This document shows, one piece after another, positions 9,495-19,300 of a stretch of 64,000 nucleotides of DNA. The stretch comes from JAJDUF01 sp965238265. Its GTDB lineage: Bacteria > Chloroflexota > UBA11872 > UBA12225 > JAJDUF01. The stretch is from positions 2,666,001-2,730,000 of the forward strand of contig OZ250185.1 in NCBI GenBank assembly GCA_965238265.1. Direction: 5' to 3'. How positions within the stretch are numbered: the stretch's first letter is position 1; every line of letters begins with the position of its first letter. A model generated the notes under the pieces. That model had not been told where the DNA came from, ran no database searches, and worked only from the letters and a program-made list of their open reading frames with translations. The position numbers and the translations under genes are program-made.

Positions 9495-10148
9495 ATGGAG
9501 CTTCGCTGGCTCGGAGACTCCTGCGTGTACTTGTGTAGTACCCAGGCTACCGTGGTCTGTGACCCCTATCTGGGCCTAGCGGGAGCGTCCCCGCTCCGGG
9601 CGGACATCGCCACCGTGAGCGGCGGCCGCTGGCCGGCCGTACACGTGCGCCCGCTGGCATCCCACTGTCGGATAGTGCGTGGTCCAGGCGAGTTCGAGCT
9701 GCGCGGGGTGCTTATCACCGGACATGCGCTGCCGCAGGCCGACCGGCCCGTTCGCAATACCATGTACCTCATCGAAGCGGACGGCCTCGCCATCTGTCAT
9801 CTGGGCAGCCTGTCTACGCGGCCGCCGGAACGGGTACTCCGGCCGGCCGCGGCCGTAGACGTGCTGGTGGTGCCGGTCGCCGGTGCCGGACCCCGATCCG
9901 GTAGTGGCGCTGACGCGCTGTGTACGACGGAGGCTGCCGAGCTGGTGAGCGAGCTAGAGCCGCGCCTGGTGGTGCCCGTGTTCTGCGCCCCCGTGGCGGA
10001 GCATGAAGCGCTCCTCGCGCGTCTTTGCCGGGAGTTGGGGATTGCCGCCGTGCAGCCACAGCCGGCGCTCACGCTCGGCAACACGCCGTTGCCCGCTGGT
10101 CCGGCTATCGCGGCGCTGACAGTGGCGGCGCCACGCGCAGCGCCATGA
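9495..10148 (+). CDS. Metallo-beta-lactamase-fold protein lacking metal ligands
   Basis: The 217-residue protein follows the layout of small MBL-fold hydrolases of the UPF0173/YtkL-like type: MELRWLGDSC, TVVCDPYLG, DIATVSGG, GPGEFELRGV, NTMYLIEADGLAICHLGSL, VDVLVVPV, LEPRLVVPVF. Every place where the family has a metal ligand is altered. The HxHxDH after TVS is replaced by GGRWPAVH, HLGD reads HLGS, the terminal PMH reads PVF, and the LGHS start reads LGDS. The fold may be kept without hydrolase activity, so a binding or structural role is possible. It sits 54 bp after tRNA-Trp and 99 bp before pyrG on the same strand. Confidence 0.7.
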   Translation: MELRWLGDSCVYLCSTQATVVCDPYLGLAGASPLRADIATVSGGRWPAVHVRPLASHCRIVRGPGEFELRGVLITGHALPQADRPVRNTMYLIEADGLAICHLGSLSTRPPERVLRPAAAVDVLVVPVAGAGPRSGSGADALCTTEAAELVSELEPRLVVPVFCAPVAEHEALLARLCRELGIAAVQPQPALTLGNTPLPAGPAIAALTVAAPRAAP

Positions 10149-10247
10149 GCTAGGTAGGAGCGAGGCCCGACGGTAGAACGCTCGTTCTCACAATAGAGCC
10201 GCTGCTCCGGCGGTAGCGGCCGCTCGCGGGCGGCGAGAGGAGACGGG

Positions 10248-11921
10248 ATGGCAACCAAGTACATCTTCGTGACGGGCGGGGTGGTGTCCTCCTTGGGCAA
10301 GGGCATCACGGTCGCCTCCATCGGGCGGCTGCTGAAGTCGCGGGGCGTGTCCGTTTCGATCCAGAAGCTGGACCCGTACATCAATGTTGATCCGGGCACA
10401 ATGAGTCCCTATCAGCATGGTGAAGTGTTCGTCACTCAAGACGGTGCGGAGACGGACCTCGACCTCGGCCACTACGAGCGCTTTACGAATGAGGCGCTCG
10501 GCAAACCGAACAACGTGACCACGGGGCAGATTTATTGGGCCGTTATCGAGCGCGAGCGCCGCGGCGATTACCTCGGCGGCACCATCCAGGTCATTCCCCA
10601 CATCACCGACGAGCTGAAGGCCCGCATTCGGTCGGTGGGTGAGCAGACCGGCGCGGACGTGGTCATCGTTGAGGTGGGTGGCACGGTGGGCGACATGGAA
10701 GGCTTGCCCTTCCTGGAAGCAATTCGCCAGATGCGGAATGATCTCGGCCGCCAGCACGTGCTCTATATCCACCTGACCCTCGTTCCGCACCTCTCCGCGA
10801 CGAATGAGCTGAAGACCAAGCCGACGCAGCACTCCGTACACGAGCTACGCCGGATCGGCATTACCCCCGACATCATCGTCTGCCGGTCGGACCACGAGCT
10901 GCCGGACGACATCCGCGAGAAGATCGCGCTCTATAGCGGGGTGCCGGCCGCCGCCATCATCCCCTTACCCACGGTGAGCGAGATCTACGAAGTACCGCTC
11001 ATCTTGGAGCGTGCCGGTCTCGGACGCATCCTGGTTGACGAGCTTGGCTTACCGTCGTCCGAGCCGATGCTCTCCGATTGGGGCAGGATCGTCGCGCGCC
11101 TGAAGCAAGCGCATCGGCCGGTGCGTATCGCCTTGGTGGGCAAGTACGTGCAATTGCACGATGCCTACCTTAGCGTGACGGAGGCGCTGCGCCATGCCTG
11201 CGCTGCCCATCGGCTCGACCTCGACCTCAAGTGGGTTGACTCGGAAGACCTCGAAAGCACGCGGCCAGCGCGGCTGTTGGGCGACATTCAGGGCATTGTG
11301 GTGCCTGGCGGCTTTGGACCGCGCGGCGTGCGCGGCAAGTGCCTGGCCGCCCAGTTCGCCCGCACCAACCGCATCCCGTACTTAGGTCTGTGTTTGGGCC
11401 TCCAGTGCGCGGTCATCGAGTTCGCCCGCAATGTGCTCGGCCTGGCAGAGGCGAATAGTACCGAGTTCGACGCCGACACGCCCGATCCTGTCATAGACTA
11501 CCTGCCGGGGCAGGAGGCCGATGGGGCCAAGGGCGGGACCATGCGGCTGGGCAGCTACCCCTGCGCCCTCATGCCGGGCACCCGCGCTGCCGCTGCCTAC
11601 GGGCAAGCACTGGTGCGCGAGCGCCACCGTCACCGCTTCGAGGTGAAGAACCGCTACCGTGAGCGGCTCGCAGCGCGCGGGCTGATCGGCAGCGGTCTAT
11701 CGCCGGACGGTGAGCTGGTCGAGATTATCGAGCTACGCGATCATCCGTGGTTCGTCGCCACCCAGTTTCACCCGGAGTTTGCTTCCCGCCCCAACCATCC
11801 GCACCCCCTCTTCCGCGACTTTGTGCGGGCCTGCCGTGAGCAGCCGCTCGATGGCACGCAGCAAGAGCTGCCCCTGGCGCCGGAGTTGGCGCTGATGACC
11901 ACCAAGTCCACACCATCTTGA
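10248..11921 (+). CDS. pyrG: CTP synthase
   Basis: The enzyme converts UTP to CTP using ATP and glutamine, the last step of pyrimidine nucleotide synthesis. It has 557 residues, normal for the family. The N-terminal synthetase domain begins KYIFVTGGVVSSLGKG (P-loop), with YINVDPGTM and EVGGTVGDME. The C-terminal class I glutamine amidotransferase domain has the nucleophile elbow LGLCLGLQ and the C-terminal FHPEF of the catalytic triad. GAGAGGAG 5-12 nt before the ATG is a good ribosome binding site. Confidence 0.97.
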   Translation: MATKYIFVTGGVVSSLGKGITVASIGRLLKSRGVSVSIQKLDPYINVDPGTMSPYQHGEVFVTQDGAETDLDLGHYERFTNEALGKPNNVTTGQIYWAVIERERRGDYLGGTIQVIPHITDELKARIRSVGEQTGADVVIVEVGGTVGDMEGLPFLEAIRQMRNDLGRQHVLYIHLTLVPHLSATNELKTKPTQHSVHELRRIGITPDIIVCRSDHELPDDIREKIALYSGVPAAAIIPLPTVSEIYEVPLILERAGLGRILVDELGLPSSEPMLSDWGRIVARLKQAHRPVRIALVGKYVQLHDAYLSVTEALRHACAAHRLDLDLKWVDSEDLESTRPARLLGDIQGIVVPGGFGPRGVRGKCLAAQFARTNRIPYLGLCLGLQCAVIEFARNVLGLAEANSTEFDADTPDPVIDYLPGQEADGAKGGTMRLGSYPCALMPGTRAAAAYGQALVRERHRHRFEVKNRYRERLAARGLIGSGLSPDGELVEIIELRDHPWFVATQFHPEFASRPNHPHPLFRDFVRACREQPLDGTQQELPLAPELALMTTKSTPS

Positions 11922-11949
11922 CCCTCCTCGGGCGGCGCAGACGAGACGT

Positions 11950-12726
11950 TCAAAAGCACACCTGCTCCGAGGGGTCGTGGGCGCAGAAGGTCCAGGAGGC
12001 GCCGCCAAATAGCTCATCGTGTCCTGGCGCCGGGCCGGGAGTTGTGTGGCCGAGGGCAGCGGCAGCAGCCGGCAGATTACCTTCGTAGACCACCACCGGC
12101 ATGCCAATCTCGGCGAAGTCATAGACCTCCCAGGCGTGCATATTGCGGATGCAGCCGGCCGAGATCGGCCCGGTGCGGGCATCCGTGATACGGCCCCGAT
12201 CATCCTTGAGCAGGGAGTGGAAGCCGTTGAAGCGAGCCGGATCAAATGCTACCCAGGCTTCCTATAGGTATCGAACCAAGCGTTGTAGATGAGCGGGCCG
12301 CGCTTGGTGTAGACCCGAGGCCCGGGTGTAGACCCGATAGATACCGGGGGCCGTGGAATAAAAATCGCTGTCGGTGCCGGGGATGCCGCGACCCCAGGCA
12401 CTCTGCATCTCGGCCACAATCCACGTGCCAAACATCAGCTGGGTCATGCCGGAGAGCCGGTCGAACGCGATCCAGCGTTGCGTGCTGAGGGCGGCTGCCG
12501 GTGGTGAGGCCGCCACGTCGCCGGCGCGTGGTGACGCGGCCAGTCGGCACGATCCGATGGGCGTCAAGATGGAGCAGACCGATCCGTCGGGCAGGGCCGC
12601 AACGGCGACCGAGACGTTGGTCCGGAGAACCGCCGAAAGCGTCAGCAAGCACACGGCACAAGCCAGCCGGACCGCTAGTGTGCCGTGACTCCCTCCCCGC
12701 GCAGTTGCGCTCCGACTTTGCGACAC
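11950..12726 (-). pseudogene. L,D-transpeptidase (YkuD), frameshifted
   Basis: The N-terminal part (12726 to about 12330) has a signal-peptide-like stretch (LAVRLACAVCLLTL) and ends GTDSDFYSTAPGIYRVYTR. It continues in a second frame (GPLIYNAWFDTYRKPG) and, after about 12265, in a third (AFDPARFNGFHSLL...GPISAGCIRNMHAWEVYDF), stopping at 11950. SAGCIRN is the catalytic Cys motif of YkuD L,D-transpeptidases, which make 3-3 cross-links in peptidoglycan. The first frameshift is caused by a 19-bp tandem duplication (12307-12318 repeated at 12326-12337); deleting one copy restores YRVYTKRGPL. The second is a small indel. Confidence 0.75.
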
Positions 12727-12859
12727 GCCAACCTCCAGTGGCAGAGCACCCTGAATAGCTCCACCGCCGTCTCTTCAGCATACTGCTGGGCCGGACTGCC
12801 CGTCACTATGGGCGGCCGGCGGCTTTGGGGAGACGAGGAGAGCCGCCGCCCGGCACGGA

Positions 12860-14887
12860 CTACAGGTGTTCGCGTAGGGCCATGACGGCCCGTTTCGTCA
12901 TGCCGCTGACCGCCAGGAGGTCGGCGTCGCTGGCTTCCCGAATGTGTGGCACGGAACCGAACTGCCGCAGCAGGGCACGCTTCCGCTTGGGGCCAATGCC
13001 GGGTACGCGGTCGAGCGCCGAGACGATGGTCCGCCGCCGGCGCACGCTGCGATGATACGTGATGGCAAAGCGATGGGCTTCATCGCGGATTCGCTGGATC
13101 AGGTAGAGCGCCTGCGAGGTACGCGGCAGCAGTAGCGAGTCGGACTGCTCGGGCCGAAAGATTTCCTCCTGCTCCTTCGCCAGCCCGATGATCGGCAGAG
13201 CCGGTGCGCCGGCCGCGCGCATCGCGGCGAGGGCCGCGCTCAACTGGCCCTTGCCACCGTCCACGATGACCAGCTCCGGTAGCTCCCAGCCCTCGGCGGC
13301 CGCGGCCGCCCGGCCGGTCTCGGCCGCCGGGCCGTCTTCAGGCGTGCCGATAGCAAACTCGGGCGGCTCATTGTCGTGCGGTGTCGGCGACGCTGGCGGG
13401 CGCGGCGCCTCCAGCGTCACGGCGGCCCCCTTTGACTGCTCGTTCCCGGCGGAGCCCGGGGAGGTCGCCGCGCGGCGGAACCGACGCCCGATCACCTCGG
13501 CCATCATCGCGAAGTCGTCCGGTTGGCGGACCGTCTTGATTCGGAAGCGGCGGTAGGAATCGGGACGCGGCCGGCCTTGCTCGAAGACAACCATCGAGCC
13601 AACGGCCGCGGCCCCTTGGATGTTGGAGATGTCGTAGCACTCGATGCGCCGCGGCGGCTCCGGCAGGTCGAGCGCCGCCGCCAGCTCGCGTACCGCTCCC
13701 CACGTCCGTCGCTCATCCGCCAGCCACTTGACCTTCAGCTCTTCAAGCGCCGCCGCCGCATTCTCGGCAACGAGCGCGACCAGCTGGCGCTTACTGCCGC
13801 GCTGGGGCACCTCCAGCCGGACTCGCTTCCCGCGGCGATCACTGAGCCACGCTGCGACGGCATCCGGGTCAGCACACCAGAGTGGCAGCAAGATCACCGG
13901 CGGTACGGTCGTGGCTCGGAGGTAGTACTGCTGTAGGAAGTGCGTGAGTAGTGCGGCTTCGGCGGTGTCTTCGACACGCTGGAGAATGAAGTTCTCCCGA
14001 CTGACGACCTTATCGCCGCGCACCTGGAACACCTGGACACAGGCATCCGGCGCATCCAGCGCGAAGGCGATAGCGTCGAGATCGCCGCGGCCCGGCGCCG
14101 TGATCCGCTGCCGCTCCAGCACGCGCTCGGCGGCGCTGAGGCGGTCGCGGATGGCTGCGGCCCGCTCGAAGGCCAGCGCTTGCGCCGCCTCGGCCATAGC
14201 CGCCCGGAGCTGGCGCATCACGTCGTCTTGCTTGCCGTCCAGAAAGAGCACCAGCTCATCGAGCGCCTGGCCGTACTCCTCGGGAGTGGTGGCGCCAATA
14301 CAGGGGGCGAGGCAGCGCTTGATGTGATAGAGCAGACAGGGCCGATCCAGCCCCTTCTCCATGTCAATATCACAGGTGCGGAACTGGAAGACCCGCTGGA
14401 GATGCGCCATCGTGGCGCGTAGCCCTTTGGCGTCGGTGTACGGCCCGAAGTAGCGCGCTCCATCGTCCCGCACCTGGCGCACGGTATAGATCCGGGGGTA
14501 CGGCTCGCCGAGCGTGATCTTGAGATACAGGTAGCTCTTGTCGTCGCGCAGCGCGATGTTGTATCGCGGCCGATGCTCCTTGATGAGGTTCGCTTCGAGC
14601 AGGAGTGCCTCTTTTTCCGAATCGGTGACGACGAACTCGAAGTCGGTCGTGCGAGCAACCAACTGACGCTGGCGCGGGTCCGGCCCGGTTTGGCGCCCGA
14701 AATACGAGGCCAGCCGGCTACGCAGCACGGCAGCCTTGCCGACATAGATGACCTGCCCGCCCTGGTCCTTGAACAGGTACACGCCGATGCGACGGGGGAC
14801 GAACGGTACCCGTGCTGCCAAGGGATGCTCTTGCGGTTCCGCTGGGCCGGCTGGGGCCCGAGCAGCGGCGGCGCTGTCAACAGTCAT
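12860..14887 (-). CDS. uvrC: Excinuclease ABC subunit C
   Basis: UvrC makes both incisions in nucleotide excision repair with UvrA/UvrB. The 675-residue protein shows the GIY-YIG nuclease domain (GVYLFKDQGGQVIYVGKA, about residues 34-52), a UVR motif around residue 230, the RNase H-like 5' nuclease domain (IECYDISNIQG, VDGGKGQLSAAL), and C-terminal helix-hairpin-helix motifs (VPGIGPKRKRALL, VSGMTKRAV). A roughly 55-residue Pro/Ala-rich insert sits inside the C-terminal nuclease domain just before LPELVIVDGGKGQ, between its two conserved blocks. The ATG at 14887 has AAGGGTG upstream. Confidence 0.96.
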   Translation of the reverse strand: MTVDSAAAARAPAGPAEPQEHPLAARVPFVPRRIGVYLFKDQGGQVIYVGKAAVLRSRLASYFGRQTGPDPRQRQLVARTTDFEFVVTDSEKEALLLEANLIKEHRPRYNIALRDDKSYLYLKITLGEPYPRIYTVRQVRDDGARYFGPYTDAKGLRATMAHLQRVFQFRTCDIDMEKGLDRPCLLYHIKRCLAPCIGATTPEEYGQALDELVLFLDGKQDDVMRQLRAAMAEAAQALAFERAAAIRDRLSAAERVLERQRITAPGRGDLDAIAFALDAPDACVQVFQVRGDKVVSRENFILQRVEDTAEAALLTHFLQQYYLRATTVPPVILLPLWCADPDAVAAWLSDRRGKRVRLEVPQRGSKRQLVALVAENAAAALEELKVKWLADERRTWGAVRELAAALDLPEPPRRIECYDISNIQGAAAVGSMVVFEQGRPRPDSYRRFRIKTVRQPDDFAMMAEVIGRRFRRAATSPGSAGNEQSKGAAVTLEAPRPPASPTPHDNEPPEFAIGTPEDGPAAETGRAAAAAEGWELPELVIVDGGKGQLSAALAAMRAAGAPALPIIGLAKEQEEIFRPEQSDSLLLPRTSQALYLIQRIRDEAHRFAITYHRSVRRRRTIVSALDRVPGIGPKRKRALLRQFGSVPHIREASDADLLAVSGMTKRAVMALREHL

Positions 14888-14895
14888 GCAACACC

Positions 14896-15045
14896 CTTAC
14901 GGCATTGGCACGAAAATAACACCCTGCCGTCATTGCGGCGGAAGCCGCAATCCACATCCCCGTGCGGAGCGGGGGGGCCATAGGGGGGCGTCATTCCCGC
15001 GGCACCCTGGACTCCGGCTTTCGCCGGAGTGACGAGGGGAGGGGC
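14896..15045. repeat. Dispersed composite palindromic repeat cluster
   Basis: Starts with a 22-bp segment (14903-14924, CATTGGCACGAAAATAACAC..) that recurs exactly at 55746-55767. It is followed by a palindrome (TGCGGCGGAAGCCGCA), an AGCGGGGGGG-CCATAGGGGGG module, and a second palindrome CTCCGGCTTTCGCCGGAG at about 15011-15028. The stretch contains no gene. Confidence 0.8.
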
Positions 15046-15098
15046 CGCCGCACGGCAGGCTTGCTGCCTGAACCGGTAACGTCAAGGGTCAGCAGCAG

Positions 15099-15470
15099 CT
15101 ACAGCTCGTCCTCAGACTCGTCGAGGTAGTCGAGTACGGCTTCTCCCAGTTCGGCTTGGTCGGGTGCGCCGTGGAGGAGTTGGTACAGGCGCAGGGCGGC
15201 GACCACGGAGGACAGGCTCACTGTGTCGGTCTCGTCATCCTCAAGACGGATGGCTTGGGCAATGTCATTGGCGATCCAGGCCAGCGGATCAGCGACGAAC
15301 ACCATATCGAGATTGTCTTCCAGTGTGCTGTCCAGCCCGAGCAACCGCCGCGCTTCCTCGTCGCCGGCCAAGCTGAGGAGGTGCTGCACGATGCGGCCGA
15401 CACGCACCTCATCCGACTCGTCGGCAGCTTCGTTCGGATCGGCCCAGTCTTCCGCCAATTCCTCGCTCAT
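15099..15470 (-). CDS. Small, very acidic hypothetical protein
   Basis: 123 residues, of which about a third are Asp or Glu, with acidic ends (MSEELAEDWADPNEA... and ...YLDESEDEL) and a more hydrophobic helical middle (VGRIVQHLLSLAGDEEARRLLGL; SSVVAALRLYQLLHG). There is no transmembrane segment or known motif. GAGGGA upstream of the ATG supports the start. It is co-oriented with uvrC and with the ABC exporter operon upstream of it, 117 bp from the latter. I do not recognise the family; it could be a small regulatory or partner protein. Confidence 0.6.
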   Translation of the reverse strand: MSEELAEDWADPNEAADESDEVRVGRIVQHLLSLAGDEEARRLLGLDSTLEDNLDMVFVADPLAWIANDIAQAIRLEDDETDTVSLSSVVAALRLYQLLHGAPDQAELGEAVLDYLDESEDEL

Positions 15471-15587
15471 AGTCCCTCTTGCCCAGCCTCGCCGCTCAAC
15501 GGGTCAGATACCACCACCGGCCCCTAAGCCAGCCTCACCAGGACATCTTACCAGGTAGCAGGGGAATCACGCCTATGTGGCGAGCGG

Positions 15588-17462
15588 CTAGCCGCCGGCG
15601 GCCGGTGCGAGAGATGGTGACGCTACTCCTGCCGTCTCTTCTTGATGGGCGAACTGGATATCGTAAAGCGCTCGATAAGCGCCATCGTGGGCGAGCAGCT
15701 CTTCGTGCCGACCGCGCTCCACGATCTCGCCCTTGTCCAGCACAATGATCTGGTCCGCGTTGCGAATGGTCGAGAGGCGGTGGGCAATCACAAAGGTTGT
15801 GCGCCCTTGCATAACGCGGGACAAGGCGTCTTGAATGAGCACCTCAGTCTCGGTGTCAACGTCTGAGGTGGCCTCATCGAGGATGAGAATGGCCGGGTCC
15901 TTGATGATGGCGCGAGCTAAGGCAATGCGCTGCCGCTGCCCACGCGAGAGCATCACGCCTCCCTCACCCACGGGCGAGTCGTAGCCTTGCGGCAGCTTCG
16001 CGATGAACTCGTGGGCGTGCGCCTGCTCGGCTGCGGCCTCGATTTCCGCTTGGGTGGCATCGAGCTTGCCGTAGCGGATGTTCTCGCGGACGGTCGTACC
16101 GAAGAGGAAGGTCTCCTGGATGACCATGGCCAACGACCGGCGCACGCTGTTGAGCGTGAGGTCGCAGACATCCTGTCCGTCGAGCGCGACACGGCCCTCT
16201 TGCGGGTCGAAGAAACGAGGGATCAAGTTGGCAATCGTCGTCTTGCCCGACCCGGTCTGCCCCACGAGCGCGACGGTCTCACCGGGCCGCGCTGCGATAT
16301 TGATGTCCTTGAGCACCGGCACGCCAGGGTTGTAGGCGAAGCTCACGTGCTCGAACGTGACCGCGCCTTGCACCGCGTGCAGGTCGTGGGCATCAGCCTT
16401 CTCCAGCACCTCGGTCGGCTCATCCAGGAACTGGAAGATGCGCTCACTGGCCGCGAGCGCCTGCTGGATGCTCCGGTTGACCATACTGAGCTGCTCGATG
16501 GGCTGGTAGAAGGCAATGAGATACGTCACGAAAGTAGCCAGCGTACCAAGCGTCATCGTGCCCCCGATGACAAACCAGGAGCCGGCCAGCAGGACAATGC
16601 CCATGCCGAGCATGGCGATCAGTTGAATGGCCGGCGTGGCGACGGCCTGGACCTGCGCCGTGCTCATGTTGGCCTGCAAGTTCTCGCGGTTCTCGCTTTG
16701 GAAGCGCCGCCGTTGGGCGTCCTCGCGCGCGAACGCCTTACTGACACGAACACCGGAGATGTCCTCGGCCAAGGCCGAGTTGACATCGGCGATCTTCTCT
16801 TGCACCAGCCGGTAGCGCGAGCGGAGCATGTTGGCCGATACCAGTCCGGCCAGCAGGAGCAGCGGCACTGTGGCATACACGATGAGCGCCAGCTGCCAGT
16901 GGAGCAGCAACATCAGCACGGCGTAGGCGAGCATGGTGAACAGGCGGATGGCTGAAGCGACGGTGCCTCCGCTGATGGACTGTTGCAGGACACCAACGTC
17001 GTTGGTTGCCCGCGAGATTATCTCGCCCGTCCCTTGCCGCTCGTAGAAGCGCAGCGACAGGCGCTGCACGTGCTCGAAGAGCTGCTTCGCCATCTCGAAG
17101 ACGAGCTGCTGGGCGGCTATCGCGAGCGCAACACGCTGCATGTGCCCGAGGAAGTAGCGGAGTATCTCCAGGACAAGCAGCCCACCGCCGATGACCCACA
17201 GCAAGGTCAGATCGCCACTGGGAATCACCTCGTCAATCGTGTACATGAAGCTCAACGGTACGAGCATTTGCAGGCTCGACGCCGCGAGAACCGAGACCAA
17301 GGCGATGATGACCTGGCGACGATAACCGGCCACAATCGGAGCGAGCCGTTTGACCACCTGCCAGGGACTGGTCTGAAACTCCGGCTTCTCCATCATGGAT
17401 GTGCGGCGGCGGCCCGATATGGAGCCTACGCCCATACCGCCGCCAACGCCACGCATCATCAT
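15588..17462 (-). CDS. ABC exporter, fused membrane and ATPase half (subunit 2)
   Basis: This 624-residue type I ABC exporter half-transporter has six hydrophobic segments in residues 40-340 and a nucleotide-binding domain with Walker A VGQTGSGKTT, Q-loop MVIQETFLF, signature LSRGQRQR (canonical is LSGGQ), Walker B ILILDEATSDVD and switch IAHRLST. The catalytic Glu after Walker B is present. Its start overlaps the stop of the next exporter gene by 4 bp, so the two very probably form a heterodimer for drug or lipid export. A Gly-rich N-terminal tail (MMMRGVGGGMGVGS) precedes the conserved part; an internal ATG (MMEKPEF) is an alternative start. Confidence 0.93.
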   Translation of the reverse strand: MMMRGVGGGMGVGSISGRRRTSMMEKPEFQTSPWQVVKRLAPIVAGYRRQVIIALVSVLAASSLQMLVPLSFMYTIDEVIPSGDLTLLWVIGGGLLVLEILRYFLGHMQRVALAIAAQQLVFEMAKQLFEHVQRLSLRFYERQGTGEIISRATNDVGVLQQSISGGTVASAIRLFTMLAYAVLMLLLHWQLALIVYATVPLLLLAGLVSANMLRSRYRLVQEKIADVNSALAEDISGVRVSKAFAREDAQRRRFQSENRENLQANMSTAQVQAVATPAIQLIAMLGMGIVLLAGSWFVIGGTMTLGTLATFVTYLIAFYQPIEQLSMVNRSIQQALAASERIFQFLDEPTEVLEKADAHDLHAVQGAVTFEHVSFAYNPGVPVLKDINIAARPGETVALVGQTGSGKTTIANLIPRFFDPQEGRVALDGQDVCDLTLNSVRRSLAMVIQETFLFGTTVRENIRYGKLDATQAEIEAAAEQAHAHEFIAKLPQGYDSPVGEGGVMLSRGQRQRIALARAIIKDPAILILDEATSDVDTETEVLIQDALSRVMQGRTTFVIAHRLSTIRNADQIIVLDKGEIVERGRHEELLAHDGAYRALYDIQFAHQEETAGVASPSLAPAAGG

Positions 17463-19300
17463 CGTGGCACCTCCTCGTTCGTGTCCTGGGCCGCGCGGCG
17501 CCCGTTGGTGGCCTCTCCACCGTTCGACCGCGCACCGGCCAGCGCTTGCTGGTCACCGTTCGTGGTCGCAGCCCCCTCGTACTGGAGGCGGAACTGCAAG
17601 TCATGGATACGGCGGTAATGGTGGCTGTTCTCGAGTAGCTCGCGATGGGTCCCGCGACTCATAATACGACCGTCATCCAACACCACGATCATGTCGGCGC
17701 GCTGCACCGTCGAGAGTCGGTGCGCGATGACAATGGTCGTGCGGCCCTCCATCAGGTCGTCGAGGGCACGTTGGATCATGAAGTCCGTTTGGGTATCCAC
17801 GCTGGAGGTGGCCTCGTCGAGGATGAGGATGCGGGGGTCCACGAGGAGGGCACGGGCGATAGCGAGACGCTGGCGCTGGCCACCCGACAAGCGGACGCCG
17901 TGCTCGCCGACCAGCGTGTTGTAGCCGTCGGGCTGCTCCGTAATGAACTCGTGCGCGTTGGCAGCGCGGGCGGCTCGCTCCACTTCCTCGGAGCTGGCGT
18001 CCTCGCGGCCATAGCAAATGTTCTCATGGATCGTCGCGTTGAACAGGAACGTCTCCTGCATCACCATCCCCACCTGCGAGCGCAGGCTCTTGAGTTGCAC
18101 GTCGCGCACGTCGTGACCATCGGTCAGCACGGCACCCGCGGTAACGTCATAGAAGCGCGGGATCAGGTTAATCAGCGTTGACTTGCCGGCGCCGCTCGCG
18201 CCGACCAGCGCCAATGTTCGGCCGGGTTCAATGATGAAGCCGATGTCGCGCAGCAGCGGCGGGTTCTTGCCGTAGGCGAAGGAGACATCGCGGAACTCGA
18301 CGCGACCGGCAAACCGCGTCAGCTCGATCGCGTCCGACTTCTCGGTGACTTCCAGCTGCGTATCCAGGATTTCGAACACGCGCTCGCCGGAGGCGATAGC
18401 CTGCTGCGCCATCTGGTTGATGAATCCGATGAACCGCATCGGCATCCACAACATGAGCAGCAGGCTGTTGAACATGACCAACTCACCGATAGTCATGTTG
18501 CCGGACATCACGCGGCTCGCGCCGACGACCAGGACGATGATCGTACTGAGTTGTCCTGCAAACTCCTGGCCCGGCATGACAAACGCCATCATCCGCGAGA
18601 TAGTGATGCGACGATCCCTGATCTCCTGGTTGATCGCGTTGAAGCGCTCCGCCTCGTATGCCTCTCTGGTGTAGGCCTTGACCAGCTTGATGCCGGAGAC
18701 GTTCTCCTGGATCACGACGTTCAGGTCGGCCATCCGCTCCATCATGGCGCGGTACATCGGCATCAACCCGTGCATGCGCCGCTGGTAGTAGACGACCACG
18801 GGCGTGACGACCAGGGCCACAATGGTGAGCGGAAGGTCAATAGCGGCAAGCGCGAGGAGGTGAAACGCGACCATCACCCCGGTCGTCGTCAGCCGCGACA
18901 GCCCTTGCGTGAGGAAGAACTGGACCTGGTTGACATCGTTCGTCACGCGCGACATGAGCTGGCCGCTCTGGTTGGAGTCGAAGAAGCTCATACTCTGCGA
19001 CTGCACGTGCGTATACAGGGCATTCCGCAGATCGTAGATCACTCGCTGTCCGACAAACTGCTCCAAATAGGTCTGGACCGCGGTAATGCCGTTGGTGAGG
19101 ATGGAGGCCGCGACGAGTAGCAGGACGTACCGCAACACGAGGCCCATATCGCCCTGACCAATGCCGTTGTCAATCACGAGCCCAGTCAGCCACGCCGGGG
19201 CCATGCGTAAGCCGGTCATTGCGAGGATCAGCACGATGACGACGACGGTCGCGATCCAATACGGCCTTACAAAGCGCAAGAGCCGAATGAGTGTCTTCAC
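17459..19300 (-). CDS. ABC exporter, fused membrane and ATPase half (subunit 1)
   Basis: A 613-residue half-transporter with six membrane segments (first at about residues 14-32) and an ATPase domain: Walker A VGASGAGKST, Q-loop MVMQETFLF, signature LSGGQRQR, Walker B ILILDEATSSVD, switch IAHRLST. It is translationally coupled by 4-bp overlaps to the MarR regulator upstream and to the second half-transporter downstream. The order marR-ABC-ABC is typical of multidrug efflux operons whose repressor senses the exported compound. Confidence 0.93.
   Translation of the reverse strand: MKTLIRLLRFVRPYWIATVVVIVLILAMTGLRMAPAWLTGLVIDNGIGQGDMGLVLRYVLLLVAASILTNGITAVQTYLEQFVGQRVIYDLRNALYTHVQSQSMSFFDSNQSGQLMSRVTNDVNQVQFFLTQGLSRLTTTGVMVAFHLLALAAIDLPLTIVALVVTPVVVYYQRRMHGLMPMYRAMMERMADLNVVIQENVSGIKLVKAYTREAYEAERFNAINQEIRDRRITISRMMAFVMPGQEFAGQLSTIIVLVVGASRVMSGNMTIGELVMFNSLLLMLWMPMRFIGFINQMAQQAIASGERVFEILDTQLEVTEKSDAIELTRFAGRVEFRDVSFAYGKNPPLLRDIGFIIEPGRTLALVGASGAGKSTLINLIPRFYDVTAGAVLTDGHDVRDVQLKSLRSQVGMVMQETFLFNATIHENICYGREDASSEEVERAARAANAHEFITEQPDGYNTLVGEHGVRLSGGQRQRLAIARALLVDPRILILDEATSSVDTQTDFMIQRALDDLMEGRTTIVIAHRLSTVQRADMIVVLDDGRIMSRGTHRELLENSHHYRRIHDLQFRLQYEGAATTNGDQQALAGARSNGGEATNGRRAAQDTNEEVPR

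Noticed and set aside
15987..16955. Plus-strand open frame opposite the ABC exporter
   Set aside because: Shadow of the conserved ATPase and membrane domains, His/Asp-rich with no family.
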